Positions 1 through 7,255 are shown, numbered from the stretch's first letter. The stretch is 35,896 nucleotides of DNA from Nitrososphaerota archaeon (GCA_013287585.1 JABDDN010000014.1:1-35896); one strand, 5' to 3'. The notes: generated by a model not told the origin, from the sequence alone. Made by a program: numbers and translations.

Positions 1-267
1 CTTGATGCTGATGTCCAAGTTCCTGGCTTCAGACGTTCAAACCAACCAGTTGAAGCTCTCCTTCAAAAATATATTCCATCTGTTACTATACTTGGTTCTA
101 TGATTCTCGGTCTTCTAGCTGGTACCTCAGATGTCTTGGGAACTTTTGGATCTGGAACAGGAATGTTGCTTACAGTAGACATTTTGATCAACTATTACAA
201 CTTGCTTGTAAGAGAAAAAGTAGAAGAGGTAATGCCATCACTGGGTGCCCTGCTTGGCAGAAAGTAG
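1..267 (+). CDS. secY: Protein translocase subunit SecY, C-terminal part (5' end outside window)
   Basis: SecY is the channel subunit of the Sec61/SecYEG membrane protein-conducting channel. The window opens in frame and 88 codons remain before TAG at 265. A hydrophobic helix beginning near SVTILGSMILGLLAG is followed by a glycine-rich turn (GTFGSGTGMLLTVDIL) and the last helix with the INYYNLLVREKVEE motif. This pattern is typical of the last two transmembrane segments and cytosolic tail of archaeal SecY. The stop lies inside the start region of the adenylate kinase gene, so the two are translationally linked. Recognition of the tail is good, but only the last fifth of the protein is visible. 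Confidence 0.9.
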   Translation, partial: LDADVQVPGFRRSNQPVEALLQKYIPSVTILGSMILGLLAGTSDVLGTFGSGTGMLLTVDILINYYNLLVREKVEEVMPSLGALLGRK

Positions 268-844
268 GCGTGTAATAATTGTAGGAATTCCAGGTGTTGG
301 AAAGACTACTCTGGTATCAAAGGTCGTAGAATTATTAAGATCAAAAAAAATTAGCGTAAATGTATCTATCTTTGGAACTGTCATGTTTGAAGAGGCAAAA
401 AAAAATGGAATCAAAGACAGAGATGATCTGCGAAAACTTTCAGTGCCAGAGCAGAAAAAACTTCAATCCATGGCAGCAAAAAAAATTGCCTCTATGACAG
501 ATGATGTTGTAATTGTGGATACGCATGCATTTATTGCAACAAAAGAGGGGTATTACCCAGGTCTACCCCACAACGTCTTGGAAATTTTAACACCAGACAG
601 TTTCATTATGATTAGCGCAAGACCTGAAGAGATCTACAATAGAAGAATGAAGGATACCACACGAAATAGAGACATTGTCTCAATAGAGGCAATTAAAAAA
701 GAACTGGACGTTACTAGTGCTATGCTTTCTACATGTTCCATTTTGTGTGGCTCTCCAATTAAGATGATTCTAAATTCAGAAGGAAAGATTGATGAGGTAG
801 CTAAAGGAATTGTAAGTGCGATGGGATTCAACAATGGAACATAG
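254..844 (+). CDS. adkA: Archaeal-type adenylate kinase
   Basis: Catalyses ATP + AMP to 2 ADP in the cytosol. The N-terminus carries a P-loop, GIPGVGKTT, preceded by a hydrophobic beta strand (VIIV). Total length of about 196 aa and lack of the bacterial LID zinc region fit the short trimeric archaeal AdkA family. I chose TTG at 254 (M-A-E-S-R-R-V), which puts the P-loop at the usual distance from the N-terminus; GTG at 245 is the in-frame alternative. Either start overlaps the end of secY. The secY-adkA-DUF106-cmk-truB order is a conserved archaeal arrangement, which strengthens the call. Confidence 0.92.
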   Translation: MAESRRVIIVGIPGVGKTTLVSKVVELLRSKKISVNVSIFGTVMFEEAKKNGIKDRDDLRKLSVPEQKKLQSMAAKKIASMTDDVVIVDTHAFIATKEGYYPGLPHNVLEILTPDSFIMISARPEEIYNRRMKDTTRNRDIVSIEAIKKELDVTSAMLSTCSILCGSPIKMILNSEGKIDEVAKGIVSAMGFNNGT

Positions 845-1466
845 TATAATCCTAGATTTTCTGAATTCAATCTTTTTACAAATACCTGGTCTGAATAGAG
901 GCCCACTTGGAAGTGAAAATCCTCTGGTAAAGGGTATGATAGCATCTGCATTTGGAATTGTTGGAGTTGCAATAGCATTAAACTTGTTTAATGCTATAAT
1001 AAAACGAAAGATGGTTGACCAAAGTAAACTCAAAAGATTGATGCGAGAAACAAGAACATGGCAAAAAGAAAGAATGGCTGCCTTTAGGGCAAAAGATCAA
1101 GAAAAAATTGATGAGCTCAATAAAAAATCAGCGTACATGAACAAGATGAACATGGAACTAATGCAGATAAACATGAGGCCAATGATGATTACATTTGTCC
1201 CTCTGATTTTGATATTTTACTTTGTACTGCCACATTTGTTTGCATATACGGTTGCACTAGCACCAATGTCTCTGAATTTTGTTCCAGGGGACTTTTTCCA
1301 ACTAACGTGCACGGCAGCTAAAGTAGCTGACTCACAAATTACTGGCCATCCGCACATTTGTCATCATGTAAACGAAGTGTACTTTTGGGCTTGGTACTTC
1401 CTTTGTTCTATTTCCTTTAGCGGAATAATAATGAGACTCACAAAAACCACAATGGATTTAGACTGA
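834..1466 (+). CDS. DUF106 / EMC3-TMCO1-like membrane protein insertase
   Basis: Archaeal DUF106 proteins belong to the Oxa1/YidC/EMC3/TMCO1 superfamily, which helps insert membrane proteins, often alongside Sec. The 210-aa protein shows the family layout: one N-terminal transmembrane helix (about residues 26-50), a charged helical hairpin rich in Lys/Arg/Glu/Met (about 55-105), then two further hydrophobic segments (MMITFVPLILIFYFVLPHLF and YFWAWYFLCSISFSGIIM). I chose ATG 834, which overlaps the adkA stop; an upstream GTG at 816 would add six residues. The location right after secY and adkA suits a role in membrane insertion. Function is inferred from the superfamily. Confidence 0.85.
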   Translation: MEHSIILDFLNSIFLQIPGLNRGPLGSENPLVKGMIASAFGIVGVAIALNLFNAIIKRKMVDQSKLKRLMRETRTWQKERMAAFRAKDQEKIDELNKKSAYMNKMNMELMQINMRPMMITFVPLILIFYFVLPHLFAYTVALAPMSLNFVPGDFFQLTCTAAKVADSQITGHPHICHHVNEVYFWAWYFLCSISFSGIIMRLTKTTMDLD

Positions 1467-1467
1467 A

Positions 1468-2052
1468 TTGCTGAAGTCAGTAATAATTTCTGGTCCTCCA
1501 GCCATTGGAAAGACTACAGTATCAAAAGGACTTGCAAAAGAATTTGATTTAAAATATCTTAGTGGTGGTGATGTATTGAAGGAACTTGGAGAAGAACAAG
1601 GATTTAAGACAGAACGAGATGATTTTTGGGACACTAGCTTTGGTATGAAATTTTTAAACATGAGAAAGACAAATCCAGAGTTTGACAAAAAAGTAGATGA
1701 AAAACTAAAGAAATTATTCTTGGAAGGAGGTAAAATCATTACTAGCTATACACTTCCTTGGCTTGTAGAAGATGGAATTAAGATCTGGCTTGCTGGCTCC
1801 CAGGAAAATAGTGCAAAAAGGATGACTGTACGCGATGGTATTTCTTTTGATGAGGCATTTGAGATTGTAAAAAAACGATACGAGGAAAACAAAATGATCT
1901 ACAAAAAACTTTATGGATTTGATTTTGGTGAGGATCTTACGGTCTTTGATATAATAATAAATACGGATAACTTGGGTGCAGATGAGGTACTTTCAGTGGC
2001 AAGCTCATTGGTAAAAGAAAGATATGGTGCTAAAACAACTACAAAATCTTAG
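1468..2052 (+). CDS. cmk: Cytidylate kinase, archaeal type
   Basis: Phosphorylates CMP (and dCMP) using ATP. The start, TTG at 1468, lies one base after the DUF106 stop. The N-terminus reads MLKSVIISGPPAIGKTT, a P-loop typical of the short archaeal Cmk, followed by the GGDVLKEL segment usual for the NMP-binding helix. The 194-aa length matches the archaeal family rather than the 220-aa bacterial one. The last 29 nt overlap truB. In archaea cmk usually sits between DUF106 and truB, sometimes with L34e and L14e genes between; those ribosomal genes are absent here. Confidence 0.9.
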   Translation: MLKSVIISGPPAIGKTTVSKGLAKEFDLKYLSGGDVLKELGEEQGFKTERDDFWDTSFGMKFLNMRKTNPEFDKKVDEKLKKLFLEGGKIITSYTLPWLVEDGIKIWLAGSQENSAKRMTVRDGISFDEAFEIVKKRYEENKMIYKKLYGFDFGEDLTVFDIIINTDNLGADEVLSVASSLVKERYGAKTTTKS

Positions 2053-3022
2053 AGTAATAGACCAAGACATAACAAACGATTCTTATGGTACCTATTGTGA
2101 AAAAAGAACCGTACAGCAACTTCTTGACTATGGTTTTATTTTATTGGATAAACCAAACGGTCCAACAAGTCACGAGACAGTGGCATGGATTAAAAAAATT
2201 CTAAACATACCAAAGGCAGGACACAGTGGAACACTTGATCCGATGGTCTCTGGCATATTGCCAGTTGGTCTTGGTGAAGCCACAAAAGCATTGATTGTTC
2301 TGCTTTTGGGTCCAAAGGAGTATCATGCACTTGGTAGACTGCACACACTTCCTTCAAATGAAAAACTACAAGCTGTTCTAAAGCAATTCACTGGAAAAAT
2401 TTACCAAAAGCCACCACAGCGCTCTTCTGTTTCAAGACAGACCCGAGTCAGAAGTGTCTATGAAATTGATGTAATTGAACAAAAGGAAAGACTAATTCTT
2501 ATGAGAATTTTATGTGAAGCTGGAACCTATATAAGAAAAATTTTCTATGACATTGGTGAAGTGCTTGGTCCAGGTGCCACAATGATTGAGCTAAGAAGAA
2601 CTCGTGTGAGTCAATTCAACGAAGACTCTAATCTTGTAAAAATGCATGATCTTGTAGATGCATATGCCATGTGGAAAGAAAAAGGCGATGATTCAAAACT
2701 ACGTCGAATACTGATGCCAATAGAATATGTACTAAGCGAACTAAAGTCAGTAGTAATTCGTGATTCTGCAGTAGATGCATTATGTCATGGTGCGCAGCTT
2801 GCAATACCTGGCATATTGGAAATTTCACATGGTATTACAAAAGGAGATTTTGTTGGAATCTATACTCAAAAAGGAGAGGTTGTTGCTCTTGCAGAAGCAA
2901 TCCTGTCCGAATCTGAAATTGTAGAGAACACAAAAGGATTTGCATTTCAGCTAAGACGAATTATCATGGCGCCAAATACATATCCAAAGAACTGGCGAAC
3001 AAAACCGGTCATTAACAATTAA
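2024..3022 (+). CDS. truB: tRNA/rRNA pseudouridine synthase TruB/Cbf5 family
   Basis: Cbf5 is the catalytic subunit of archaeal H/ACA RNPs and can also act on tRNA U55. The 332-aa protein has motif II, GHSGTLDPMVSG, containing the catalytic Asp, about 70 residues in, followed by the synthase core (RQTRVRSVYEI; EAGTYIRKIFYDIG) and a C-terminal PUA domain (about residues 240-320, from VVIRDSAVDALCHGAQL). ATG at 2024 overlaps cmk by 29 nt, and the protein length with this start matches archaeal Cbf5. It is the last gene of the secY operon. A T-rich stretch follows around 3030-3042. Confidence 0.95.
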   Translation: MVLKQLQNLRVIDQDITNDSYGTYCEKRTVQQLLDYGFILLDKPNGPTSHETVAWIKKILNIPKAGHSGTLDPMVSGILPVGLGEATKALIVLLLGPKEYHALGRLHTLPSNEKLQAVLKQFTGKIYQKPPQRSSVSRQTRVRSVYEIDVIEQKERLILMRILCEAGTYIRKIFYDIGEVLGPGATMIELRRTRVSQFNEDSNLVKMHDLVDAYAMWKEKGDDSKLRRILMPIEYVLSELKSVVIRDSAVDALCHGAQLAIPGILEISHGITKGDFVGIYTQKGEVVALAEAILSESEIVENTKGFAFQLRRIIMAPNTYPKNWRTKPVINN

Positions 3023-3048
3023 AAAGGAAACAAATTCTCTTTTTAGAG

Positions 3049-3498
3049 TTGATACCAAAAGGCGCCATCATTTGTATTATACTAGGAATAATTGGAAGTG
3101 GTCTAGTGGGAATTTTCTTTTTAGAAATTGCTAATCAACCTCTAATCCCTATCCATGTTCTAGGACCGTCACTTTCTGTAATAACGGAAAAAACAAACTT
3201 TCGCCTTGGTGAGCCAATACATATCAAAATAGTAAATTCCGGTACGGTTCCACTGACATTTTTAGATGCATCATATGGTTTGAAGATAAAACAGCTTGAC
3301 GGAATTATACTTTATTCTCCAATATCTGCTCCGGTGATATCAGTTCTGAAACCGGAAGAAGAAAAAGCATTTGTATGGAATCAGACAAAATTAGACGGTA
3401 GTAAAATAATTGAAGGAACATATAATATTGTTTCAAGCACAGATTCATCCTCAGATAATATGTTAAAAAAATCAATTACGATAAACATCTTCAAATGA
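3049..3498 (+). CDS. Membrane-anchored extracellular beta-sandwich protein, unknown function
   Basis: I do not recognise a named family. The 149-aa protein starts with an uncleaved signal anchor (about residues 5-27, GAIICIILGIIGSGLVGIFF) and then a predicted all-beta ectodomain. The segment FRLGEPIHIKIVNSGTVPL, followed by VLKPEEEKAFVW, is similar in style to BsuPI/Ig-like domains that tack extra loads onto surface proteins. No catalytic motif is visible. The start is TTG at 3049, 26 nt after truB on the same strand, so co-transcription with truB is possible. It is probably a cell-surface protein; the Ig-like assignment is inference from pattern only. Confidence 0.65.
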   Translation: MIPKGAIICIILGIIGSGLVGIFFLEIANQPLIPIHVLGPSLSVITEKTNFRLGEPIHIKIVNSGTVPLTFLDASYGLKIKQLDGIILYSPISAPVISVLKPEEEKAFVWNQTKLDGSKIIEGTYNIVSSTDSSSDNMLKKSITINIFK

Positions 3499-3506
3499 TT
3501 TTGTAG

Positions 3507-3680
3507 TCAAAACAAGAATTGATCAAAACTATATGATGTGATTCCAACACTAATCAATAAAATTGGCAGAATTGATTTTATTGTCATTTGTGCACTTGCA
3601 GAAAATATGTCCGCATAAAATGAAGGTAAAACCATTTTTACACGTGTAACTAATGCATCATATTGCATTTTTGTGTTCAT
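3507..3680 (-). CDS. Small membrane protein (57 aa), unknown function
   Basis: This short gene begins with ATG at 3680 and ends with TGA at 3507. The product has a polar, weakly amphipathic N-terminal half (MNTKMQYDALVTRVK) and a hydrophobic C-terminal helix (about residues 36-50, SILPILLISVGITSY). A TATA-like box (CTTATAAT, top strand 3702-3709) lies 22-29 nt upstream of the ATG on the coding strand, exactly where a leaderless archaeal promoter should be. That promoter, plus an uninterrupted frame in an AT-rich area, is the main evidence that it is real. It is divergent from the small gene at 3791. No homologue is recognised. Confidence 0.5.
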   Translation of the reverse strand: MNTKMQYDALVTRVKMVLPSFYADIFSASAQMTIKSILPILLISVGITSYSFDQFLF

Positions 3681-3701
3681 ATAACCTGATATGTAATTTT
3701 G

Positions 3702-3709
3702 CTTATAAT
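3702..3709 (-). promoter_or_regulatory. TATA box for the 57-aa membrane protein gene
   Basis: The top-strand sequence CTTATAAT is 22-29 nt upstream of the minus-strand ATG at 3680, consistent with a leaderless transcript. Confidence 0.45.
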
Positions 3710-3729
3710 CATTTGCGTATTTTTGTTAC

Positions 3730-3755
3730 TTAACAAAGTTAACTAACATGGTTAA
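3730..3755. promoter_or_regulatory. TTAAC inverted repeats in a divergent promoter region
   Basis: TTAACAAAGTTAA (3730-3742) is a perfect inverted repeat with 5-bp arms. It overlaps a second one, TTAACTAACATGGTTAA (3739-3755). The block lies between the minus-strand TATA box at 3702-3709 and the plus-strand TATA box at 3763-3772, a suitable place for a factor controlling both small genes. A related palindrome occurs at 7639-7653. Operator function is inference. Confidence 0.35.
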
Positions 3756-3762
3756 TCAATTG

Positions 3763-3772
3763 TTATATTTTA
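3763..3772 (+). promoter_or_regulatory. TATA box for the small gene at 3791
   Basis: TTATATTTTA lies 19-28 nt upstream of ATG 3791, the spacing expected of a leaderless archaeal promoter. Confidence 0.4.
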
Positions 3773-3790
3773 AACAAATAATCAACAGAC

Positions 3791-3904
3791 ATGAAAAAAG
3801 CATTTGAATTTGGCGATATGAGTATAAAATTCGATCATACAGTCATGGTAGAGAACAAAAACAAATCTATAACAGAGAATATTGCCAATGAAAAAATCAA
3901 TTAG
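3791..3904 (+). pseudogene. Small protein gene with an in-frame amber stop before its membrane helix
   Basis: ATG at 3791 opens a 37-codon frame ending at TAG 3902. The product is polar (MKKAFEFGDMSIKFDH...). Immediately after the TAG the same frame continues for 23 codons to TAG 3974 and encodes a convincing hydrophobic helix (IIMMVVAISVILL) followed by a positively charged tail (DIKKRTNH). A tail-anchored protein of about 60 residues split by one nonsense codon is therefore a natural reading. Alternatives are a genuine 37-aa soluble peptide, or a separate 21-aa membrane peptide starting at ATG 3911. A TATA box sits at 3763-3772. No homologue is recognised. Confidence 0.4.
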
Positions 3905-3999
3905 ATCATTATGATGGTAGTTGCAATATCAGTCATACTTTTACATGATATAAAAAAAAGAACAAACCATATCTAGACAACCTGATGTTGATATTATAG

Positions 4000-4013
4000 G
4001 TGTTCAAGAACAC
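4000..4013. promoter_or_regulatory. Perfect 14-bp palindrome in front of the zinc-finger gene
   Basis: GTGTTCAAGAACAC has 6-bp arms around AA and ends one base before the ATG at 4015. It follows a TATA-like ATATTATAG at 3991-3999. The position between promoter and start codon suits an operator, perhaps for autoregulation; this role is inferred. Confidence 0.4.
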
Positions 4014-4014
4014 A

Positions 4015-4155
4015 ATGTTTGATAGAAAAAAAGATTTTAAATGCAAAGAATGTGGCATGCAATTTGACGATCTTGTAAGATTAGAGAGACACTTCAAGGC
4101 AGCACATCCATCAAAACATGATGGATTCAAGCCAAAATGGTATTGGGAAAATTAA
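4015..4155 (+). CDS. Single C2H2 zinc-finger mini-protein (46 aa)
   Basis: The frame from ATG 4015 to TAA 4153 encodes 46 residues containing one complete C2H2 finger: CKECGMQFDDLVRLERHF then KAAH. The spacing is C-x2-C-x12-H-x4-H, with the conserved aromatic and leucine core positions (F, L) in place. The C-terminal tail is basic and aromatic (KHDGFKPKWYWEN). Single-finger proteins of this size are common in Nitrososphaerota and are thought to bind nucleic acid; their targets are unknown to me. A palindrome just upstream hints at autoregulation. A T-rich stretch follows the stop at 4156-4170. Confidence 0.8.
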   Translation: MFDRKKDFKCKECGMQFDDLVRLERHFKAAHPSKHDGFKPKWYWEN

Positions 4156-4164
4156 TTTTTATTT

Positions 4165-4446
4165 TTATACTTTATATAAGTAAATTTCGGCGTACTCATT
4201 TTTGGTTCTAGGATCACTTTTCGTACCAATATCAATAAAGTATAATTCTATTTTTCTTGCAATATCGGAAGAAGAGGCAGCGCGATAAATCCACGCATCA
4301 TTTTTTTCATTTACATGATAATCTCCAAAAAGTCGATGTTTTGCATTTTCTGTAACCCCGACGCACCATTCTGAATATTTCCTGCCCCAGCCTGAAACAT
4401 ATTCTTTCATTTCTGATTTAATGATCTCCACTTCATTCTCAGACAT
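4165..4446 (-). CDS. Conserved hypothetical protein (93 aa)
   Basis: The product is acidic to neutral, with no membrane segment or metal motif. A central FGDYHVNEKNDAWIYRAA block followed by a helix (SSDIARKIELYFIDIGTK) looks like a compact alpha/beta domain. I have a sense of similar small bacterial and archaeal proteins with a VNEKND.WIYR signature, but cannot name a family or function. Support for a real gene comes from ATG 4446 preceded on the coding strand by a TATA-like box (top strand TGTATAAATC, 4466-4475) at 20-29 nt. It converges on the zinc-finger gene across a 9-bp gap. Confidence 0.65.
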   Translation of the reverse strand: MSENEVEIIKSEMKEYVSGWGRKYSEWCVGVTENAKHRLFGDYHVNEKNDAWIYRAASSSDIARKIELYFIDIGTKSDPRTKNEYAEIYLYKV

Positions 4447-4465
4447 GGCAAAGAGTAATTTTTGC

Positions 4466-4475
4466 TGTATAAATC
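4466..4475 (-). promoter_or_regulatory. TATA box for the gene starting at 4446
   Basis: Top-strand TGTATAAATC (GATTTATACA on the coding strand) lies 20-29 nt upstream of the minus-strand ATG at 4446, consistent with a leaderless promoter. Confidence 0.45.
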
Positions 4476-4541
4476 AATTTAAAGATCAAAAAATGATTTG
4501 ATTGTATCATGCCACTTTGTAAATAATTGAAATAACAAAGG

Positions 4542-4548
4542 TATAAGG
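4542..4548 (+). promoter_or_regulatory. TATA box for cdc48
   Basis: TATAAGG at 4542-4548 is 23-29 nt upstream of the ATA codon at 4571. It is about 110 nt upstream of the first in-frame ATG (4658), so it fits transcription starting at or near the ATA codon. Confidence 0.45.
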
Positions 4549-4570
4549 CTCAGGCTAGGTAACTGAATTC

Positions 4571-6769
4571 ATAAGCCAAAATGAAATCTCGCTTAAGATA
4601 TTAGAAGCATACGCTCGTGATGTTGGAAGAAGTATTGCACGTATTGATTCTGATTCAATGAAAAAACTAGAGGCATCAGCAGGTGATATCTTAGAAATCA
4701 AAGGAAAAAGAAGATCAGTTGCAAAATGTCTTCCACTTTATCCATCTGATGAAGGAAATGGAATTGTTCGAGTAGATGGCCTTGTACGAAACAATACGGG
4801 AGTAGCAATGGGGGACACCATTACAATGCGAAAGATAAAGACAGTTCCTGCTGAATCTATTATAGTTGCACCGCTTGATTCCATACCTCCACTAGATGAA
4901 AAATATCTTACTGATTCTCTAGAAAGTGTTCCTTTGGTAAAAGGAGACAATGTGATGGTTCCATACTTTGGTGGAAGACTTACTTTTCAGGTAATTGGTG
5001 TCACACCAGCAGTAGATGCAGTGATTGTCACTCAAAAAACAGTATTTCATATTGCGGAAAAAGGAGATACTTTGCGCGGAGTTCCTCAAGTGTCATACGA
5101 AGACATTGGAGGTCTGACTAGCGAAATTAAAAAGGTCCGTGAAATGATTGAGCTTCCAATGCGACATCCTGAAATATTTGAAAAACTTGGAGTTGAAGCA
5201 CCAAAAGGTGTGTTACTTTATGGAGTGCCAGGAACTGGAAAAACACTTTTAGCTAAAGCAGTTGCCAATGAAAGCAATGCCCATTTTATTAGCATATCCG
5301 GTCCTGAAATTATGAGTAAGTTTTATGGAGAAAGCGAAGCAAGACTACGAGAAATTTTTAAAGAAGCAAAAGAGAGAGCGCCATCAATTATTTTTATAGA
5401 TGAAATAGATTCTATTGCTCCAAAACGCGAAGAGGTAATAGGCGAAGTTGAGAGAAGAGTAGTTTCCCAGATGCTCTCACTCATGGATGGTTTGGAGGGA
5501 AGAGGAAAAGTAATTGTAATTGCTGCATCAAACAGACCAAATGCGCTAGATCCGGCACTTAGGAGACCTGGTAGATTTGATAGAGAAATTGAAATCAGAA
5601 TCCCAGACAAGAAGGGAAGGTTAGACATACTTTTGATACACACAAGAAACATGCCATTAGCTGAAGACGTAAACTTGGAAAAAATTGCCGGAATTAGTCA
5701 TGGTTATGTAGGTGCTGATTTGGAATATCTTTGCAAGGAAGCTGCAATGAAATGTTTGAGAAGATTACTGCCAGAAATTAATTTAGCAGATGAAAAAATT
5801 CCGACTGAAACTTTGGAAAAATTAATTGTAAACGCAGAAGATTATCAGTATGCATATCGCGAAGTTACACCTGCCGGAATGCGTGAAGTCTACATCGAAA
5901 GACCTGATGTAAAATGGGATGAAGTTGGAGGATTGGAAAGTGTAAAGCGTGAACTCCAGGAAGCAGTAGAATGGCCAATGAAGTATCCTGAACTTTACTC
6001 TAAACTAGGTTACAGGATGACACGTGGTATCTTGCTTTATGGACCAAGCGGAACTGGCAAGACACTTTTAGCAAAAGCTGTAGCAACAGAAAGTGAGGCA
6101 AATTTCATTTCAGTAAAGGGCCCGGAGTTACTCTCAAAATGGGTTGGGGAATCAGAACGTGGAATACGAGAGATATTCAAAAGGGCAAGGCAAGCTTCGC
6201 CATGTGTAATATTCTTTGATGAGATTGACTCTATCGTTCCGGTACGAGGAATGGGAGAGAGCGCTGTTACAGAAAAAGTTGTTAGTCAACTTCTAACTGA
6301 ACTTGATGGGATTGAAAGCTTACATGGCGTTGTAGTCCTTGCAGCAACAAACAGGGCAGACATGATTGATAAAGCGATAATACGACCTGGAAGATTTGAT
6401 AAAATGATTCTAGTACCAATGCCAGAAAAAGAGGGACGACTCAAAATATTAGAGATAAATTGTAAAGAAATTCCTATTGACAAAGAAAAAAGAATTGAAA
6501 ACAGTCCAAACCCTGATTATGTGGATCTCGAAAAGATTGCCGATAATGCTGATGGTCTAAGTGGTGCTGATGTTGCATCTATTGCAAATACTGCCGCATC
6601 TATGGTCATACATGAGTTTCTTGAAAAATACCCTGATCCAGTAGAAGCAGAAAAACAGGCAGAAACTGCCAAAGTAAAGATGAGACATTTTGAAGACGCA
6701 CTTCGTAAAGTCAGAACACAAAAAGATCTAAAGACTGGCGAAAAGCTAACAGTCTCCCACTTTAGATAA
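4571..6769 (+). CDS. cdc48: AAA+ ATPase Cdc48/VAT (p97 family), apparent ATA start
   Basis: Hexameric unfoldase that extracts and unfolds proteins, often for the proteasome. The 732-aa product has an N-terminal double-psi barrel ([19 protein letters not shown]..., [15 protein letters not shown]), then D1 with Walker A GVPGTGKT (about residue 218) and Walker B IIFIDEID, and D2 with Walker A GPSGTGKT (about 491) and Walker B VIFFDEID. The first in-frame ATG (4658) would remove about 29 residues of the conserved barrel. Homology continues upstream to ISQNEISLK, with no ATG, GTG or TTG back to the stop at 4556, so I place the start at ATA 4571. Both Walker A motifs differ from the usual GPPGTGKT by one residue. 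Confidence 0.93.
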   Translation: MSQNEISLKILEAYARDVGRSIARIDSDSMKKLEASAGDILEIKGKRRSVAKCLPLYPSDEGNGIVRVDGLVRNNTGVAMGDTITMRKIKTVPAESIIVAPLDSIPPLDEKYLTDSLESVPLVKGDNVMVPYFGGRLTFQVIGVTPAVDAVIVTQKTVFHIAEKGDTLRGVPQVSYEDIGGLTSEIKKVREMIELPMRHPEIFEKLGVEAPKGVLLYGVPGTGKTLLAKAVANESNAHFISISGPEIMSKFYGESEARLREIFKEAKERAPSIIFIDEIDSIAPKREEVIGEVERRVVSQMLSLMDGLEGRGKVIVIAASNRPNALDPALRRPGRFDREIEIRIPDKKGRLDILLIHTRNMPLAEDVNLEKIAGISHGYVGADLEYLCKEAAMKCLRRLLPEINLADEKIPTETLEKLIVNAEDYQYAYREVTPAGMREVYIERPDVKWDEVGGLESVKRELQEAVEWPMKYPELYSKLGYRMTRGILLYGPSGTGKTLLAKAVATESEANFISVKGPELLSKWVGESERGIREIFKRARQASPCVIFFDEIDSIVPVRGMGESAVTEKVVSQLLTELDGIESLHGVVVLAATNRADMIDKAIIRPGRFDKMILVPMPEKEGRLKILEINCKEIPIDKEKRIENSPNPDYVDLEKIADNADGLSGADVASIANTAASMVIHEFLEKYPDPVEAEKQAETAKVKMRHFEDALRKVRTQKDLKTGEKLTVSHFR

Positions 6770-6844
6770 TTTCAAAAAAATTGTTTAATGATGCAAAAGC
6801 TAATTGTCTTGATTAAAAATAAATTTTTAAAAAATTACAGATCT

Positions 6845-6866
6845 GTTTTTAGTTTATTCTTTTTTA
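6845..6866 (+). terminator. Oligo-T terminator region after cdc48
   Basis: Several T-runs in top-strand sequence (TTTTTAGTTTATTCTTTTTT) follow the end of cdc48 by about 75 nt. Archaeal RNA polymerase terminates at such U-tracts. No strong hairpin is present. Confidence 0.35.
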
Positions 6867-6940
6867 GCTTCTTTCTCATTTGATGGTTTTGCAGAATCTT
6901 TCTTAAACCATGATATCAAACATGCTAGTTTTTTGTTCAT
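6854..6940 (-). CDS. Possible 28-aa peptide gene
   Basis: ATG at 6940 to TAA at 6854 encodes a short lysine-rich peptide with a hydrophobic start (MNKKLACLISWFKKD) and a charged tail (SNEKEAKKE). The top-strand sequence CTTAATAAAC at 6961-6970 is a TATA-like element 21-30 nt upstream on the coding strand. Otherwise 6770-7112 holds only T-rich sequence, including a likely Cdc48 terminator around 6845-6866, and no other supportable gene. It is too short for homology judgement from sequence alone, so confidence is low. Confidence 0.3.
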   Translation of the reverse strand: MNKKLACLISWFKKDSAKPSNEKEAKKE

Positions 6941-7112
6941 CGCATCAGAGCCTAATGTGACTTAATAAACCGTCCTAAATCTCTGAATAAATAAAATATG
7001 ATTTGTATTTGTTGAGGAAAAAATTATTTTGCTGTGGAATATTTGTATGATTCAGGAAATTAATCTCTTACAGTAATATATAGTCAAAATTACGAGTAAA
7101 ATTGGCGAAAAT

Positions 7113-7210
7113 GCCGGGGTCGCCTAGCCTGGTAGGGCGCGCGCCTGGAAATAATTTACCATAAAGCGCGTACTCGCAAGGGTCCGAGAGTTCAAATCTC
7201 TCTCCCGGCG
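7113..7210 (+). tRNA. tRNA-Ser(GGA) with a 14-nt intron
   Basis: Acceptor arms GCCGGGG (7113-7119) and TCCCGGC (7203-7209) pair with one G-U, followed by discriminator G73 and a genomic CC but no encoded CCA. The T arm is GAGAG-TTCAAAT-CTCTC (7186-7202). The anticodon stem is CGCGC (7140-7144) with GCGCG (7166-7170). The loop reads CTGGAA, then a 14-nt insert (7151-7164), then A38, giving anticodon GGA. The long variable arm (ACTC-GCAA-GGGT) marks a type II tRNA, and with G73 supports serine. The insert lies at 37/38, and the two AAA bulges flanking a short pairing of TGG with CCA make a relaxed bulge-helix-bulge. A TATA-like TAATATATAG lies at 7074-7083. Confidence 0.9.
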
Positions 7211-7255
7211 CCTTAATTTCTTAAATGCAGAAGTTGATTTTTTACGAGTTATCCG

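Noticed and set aside
3933-4130. 65-codon frame on the minus strand over the zinc-finger gene
   Set aside because: The plus strand encodes a full C2H2 motif with promoter; the minus frame has no recognisable pattern.
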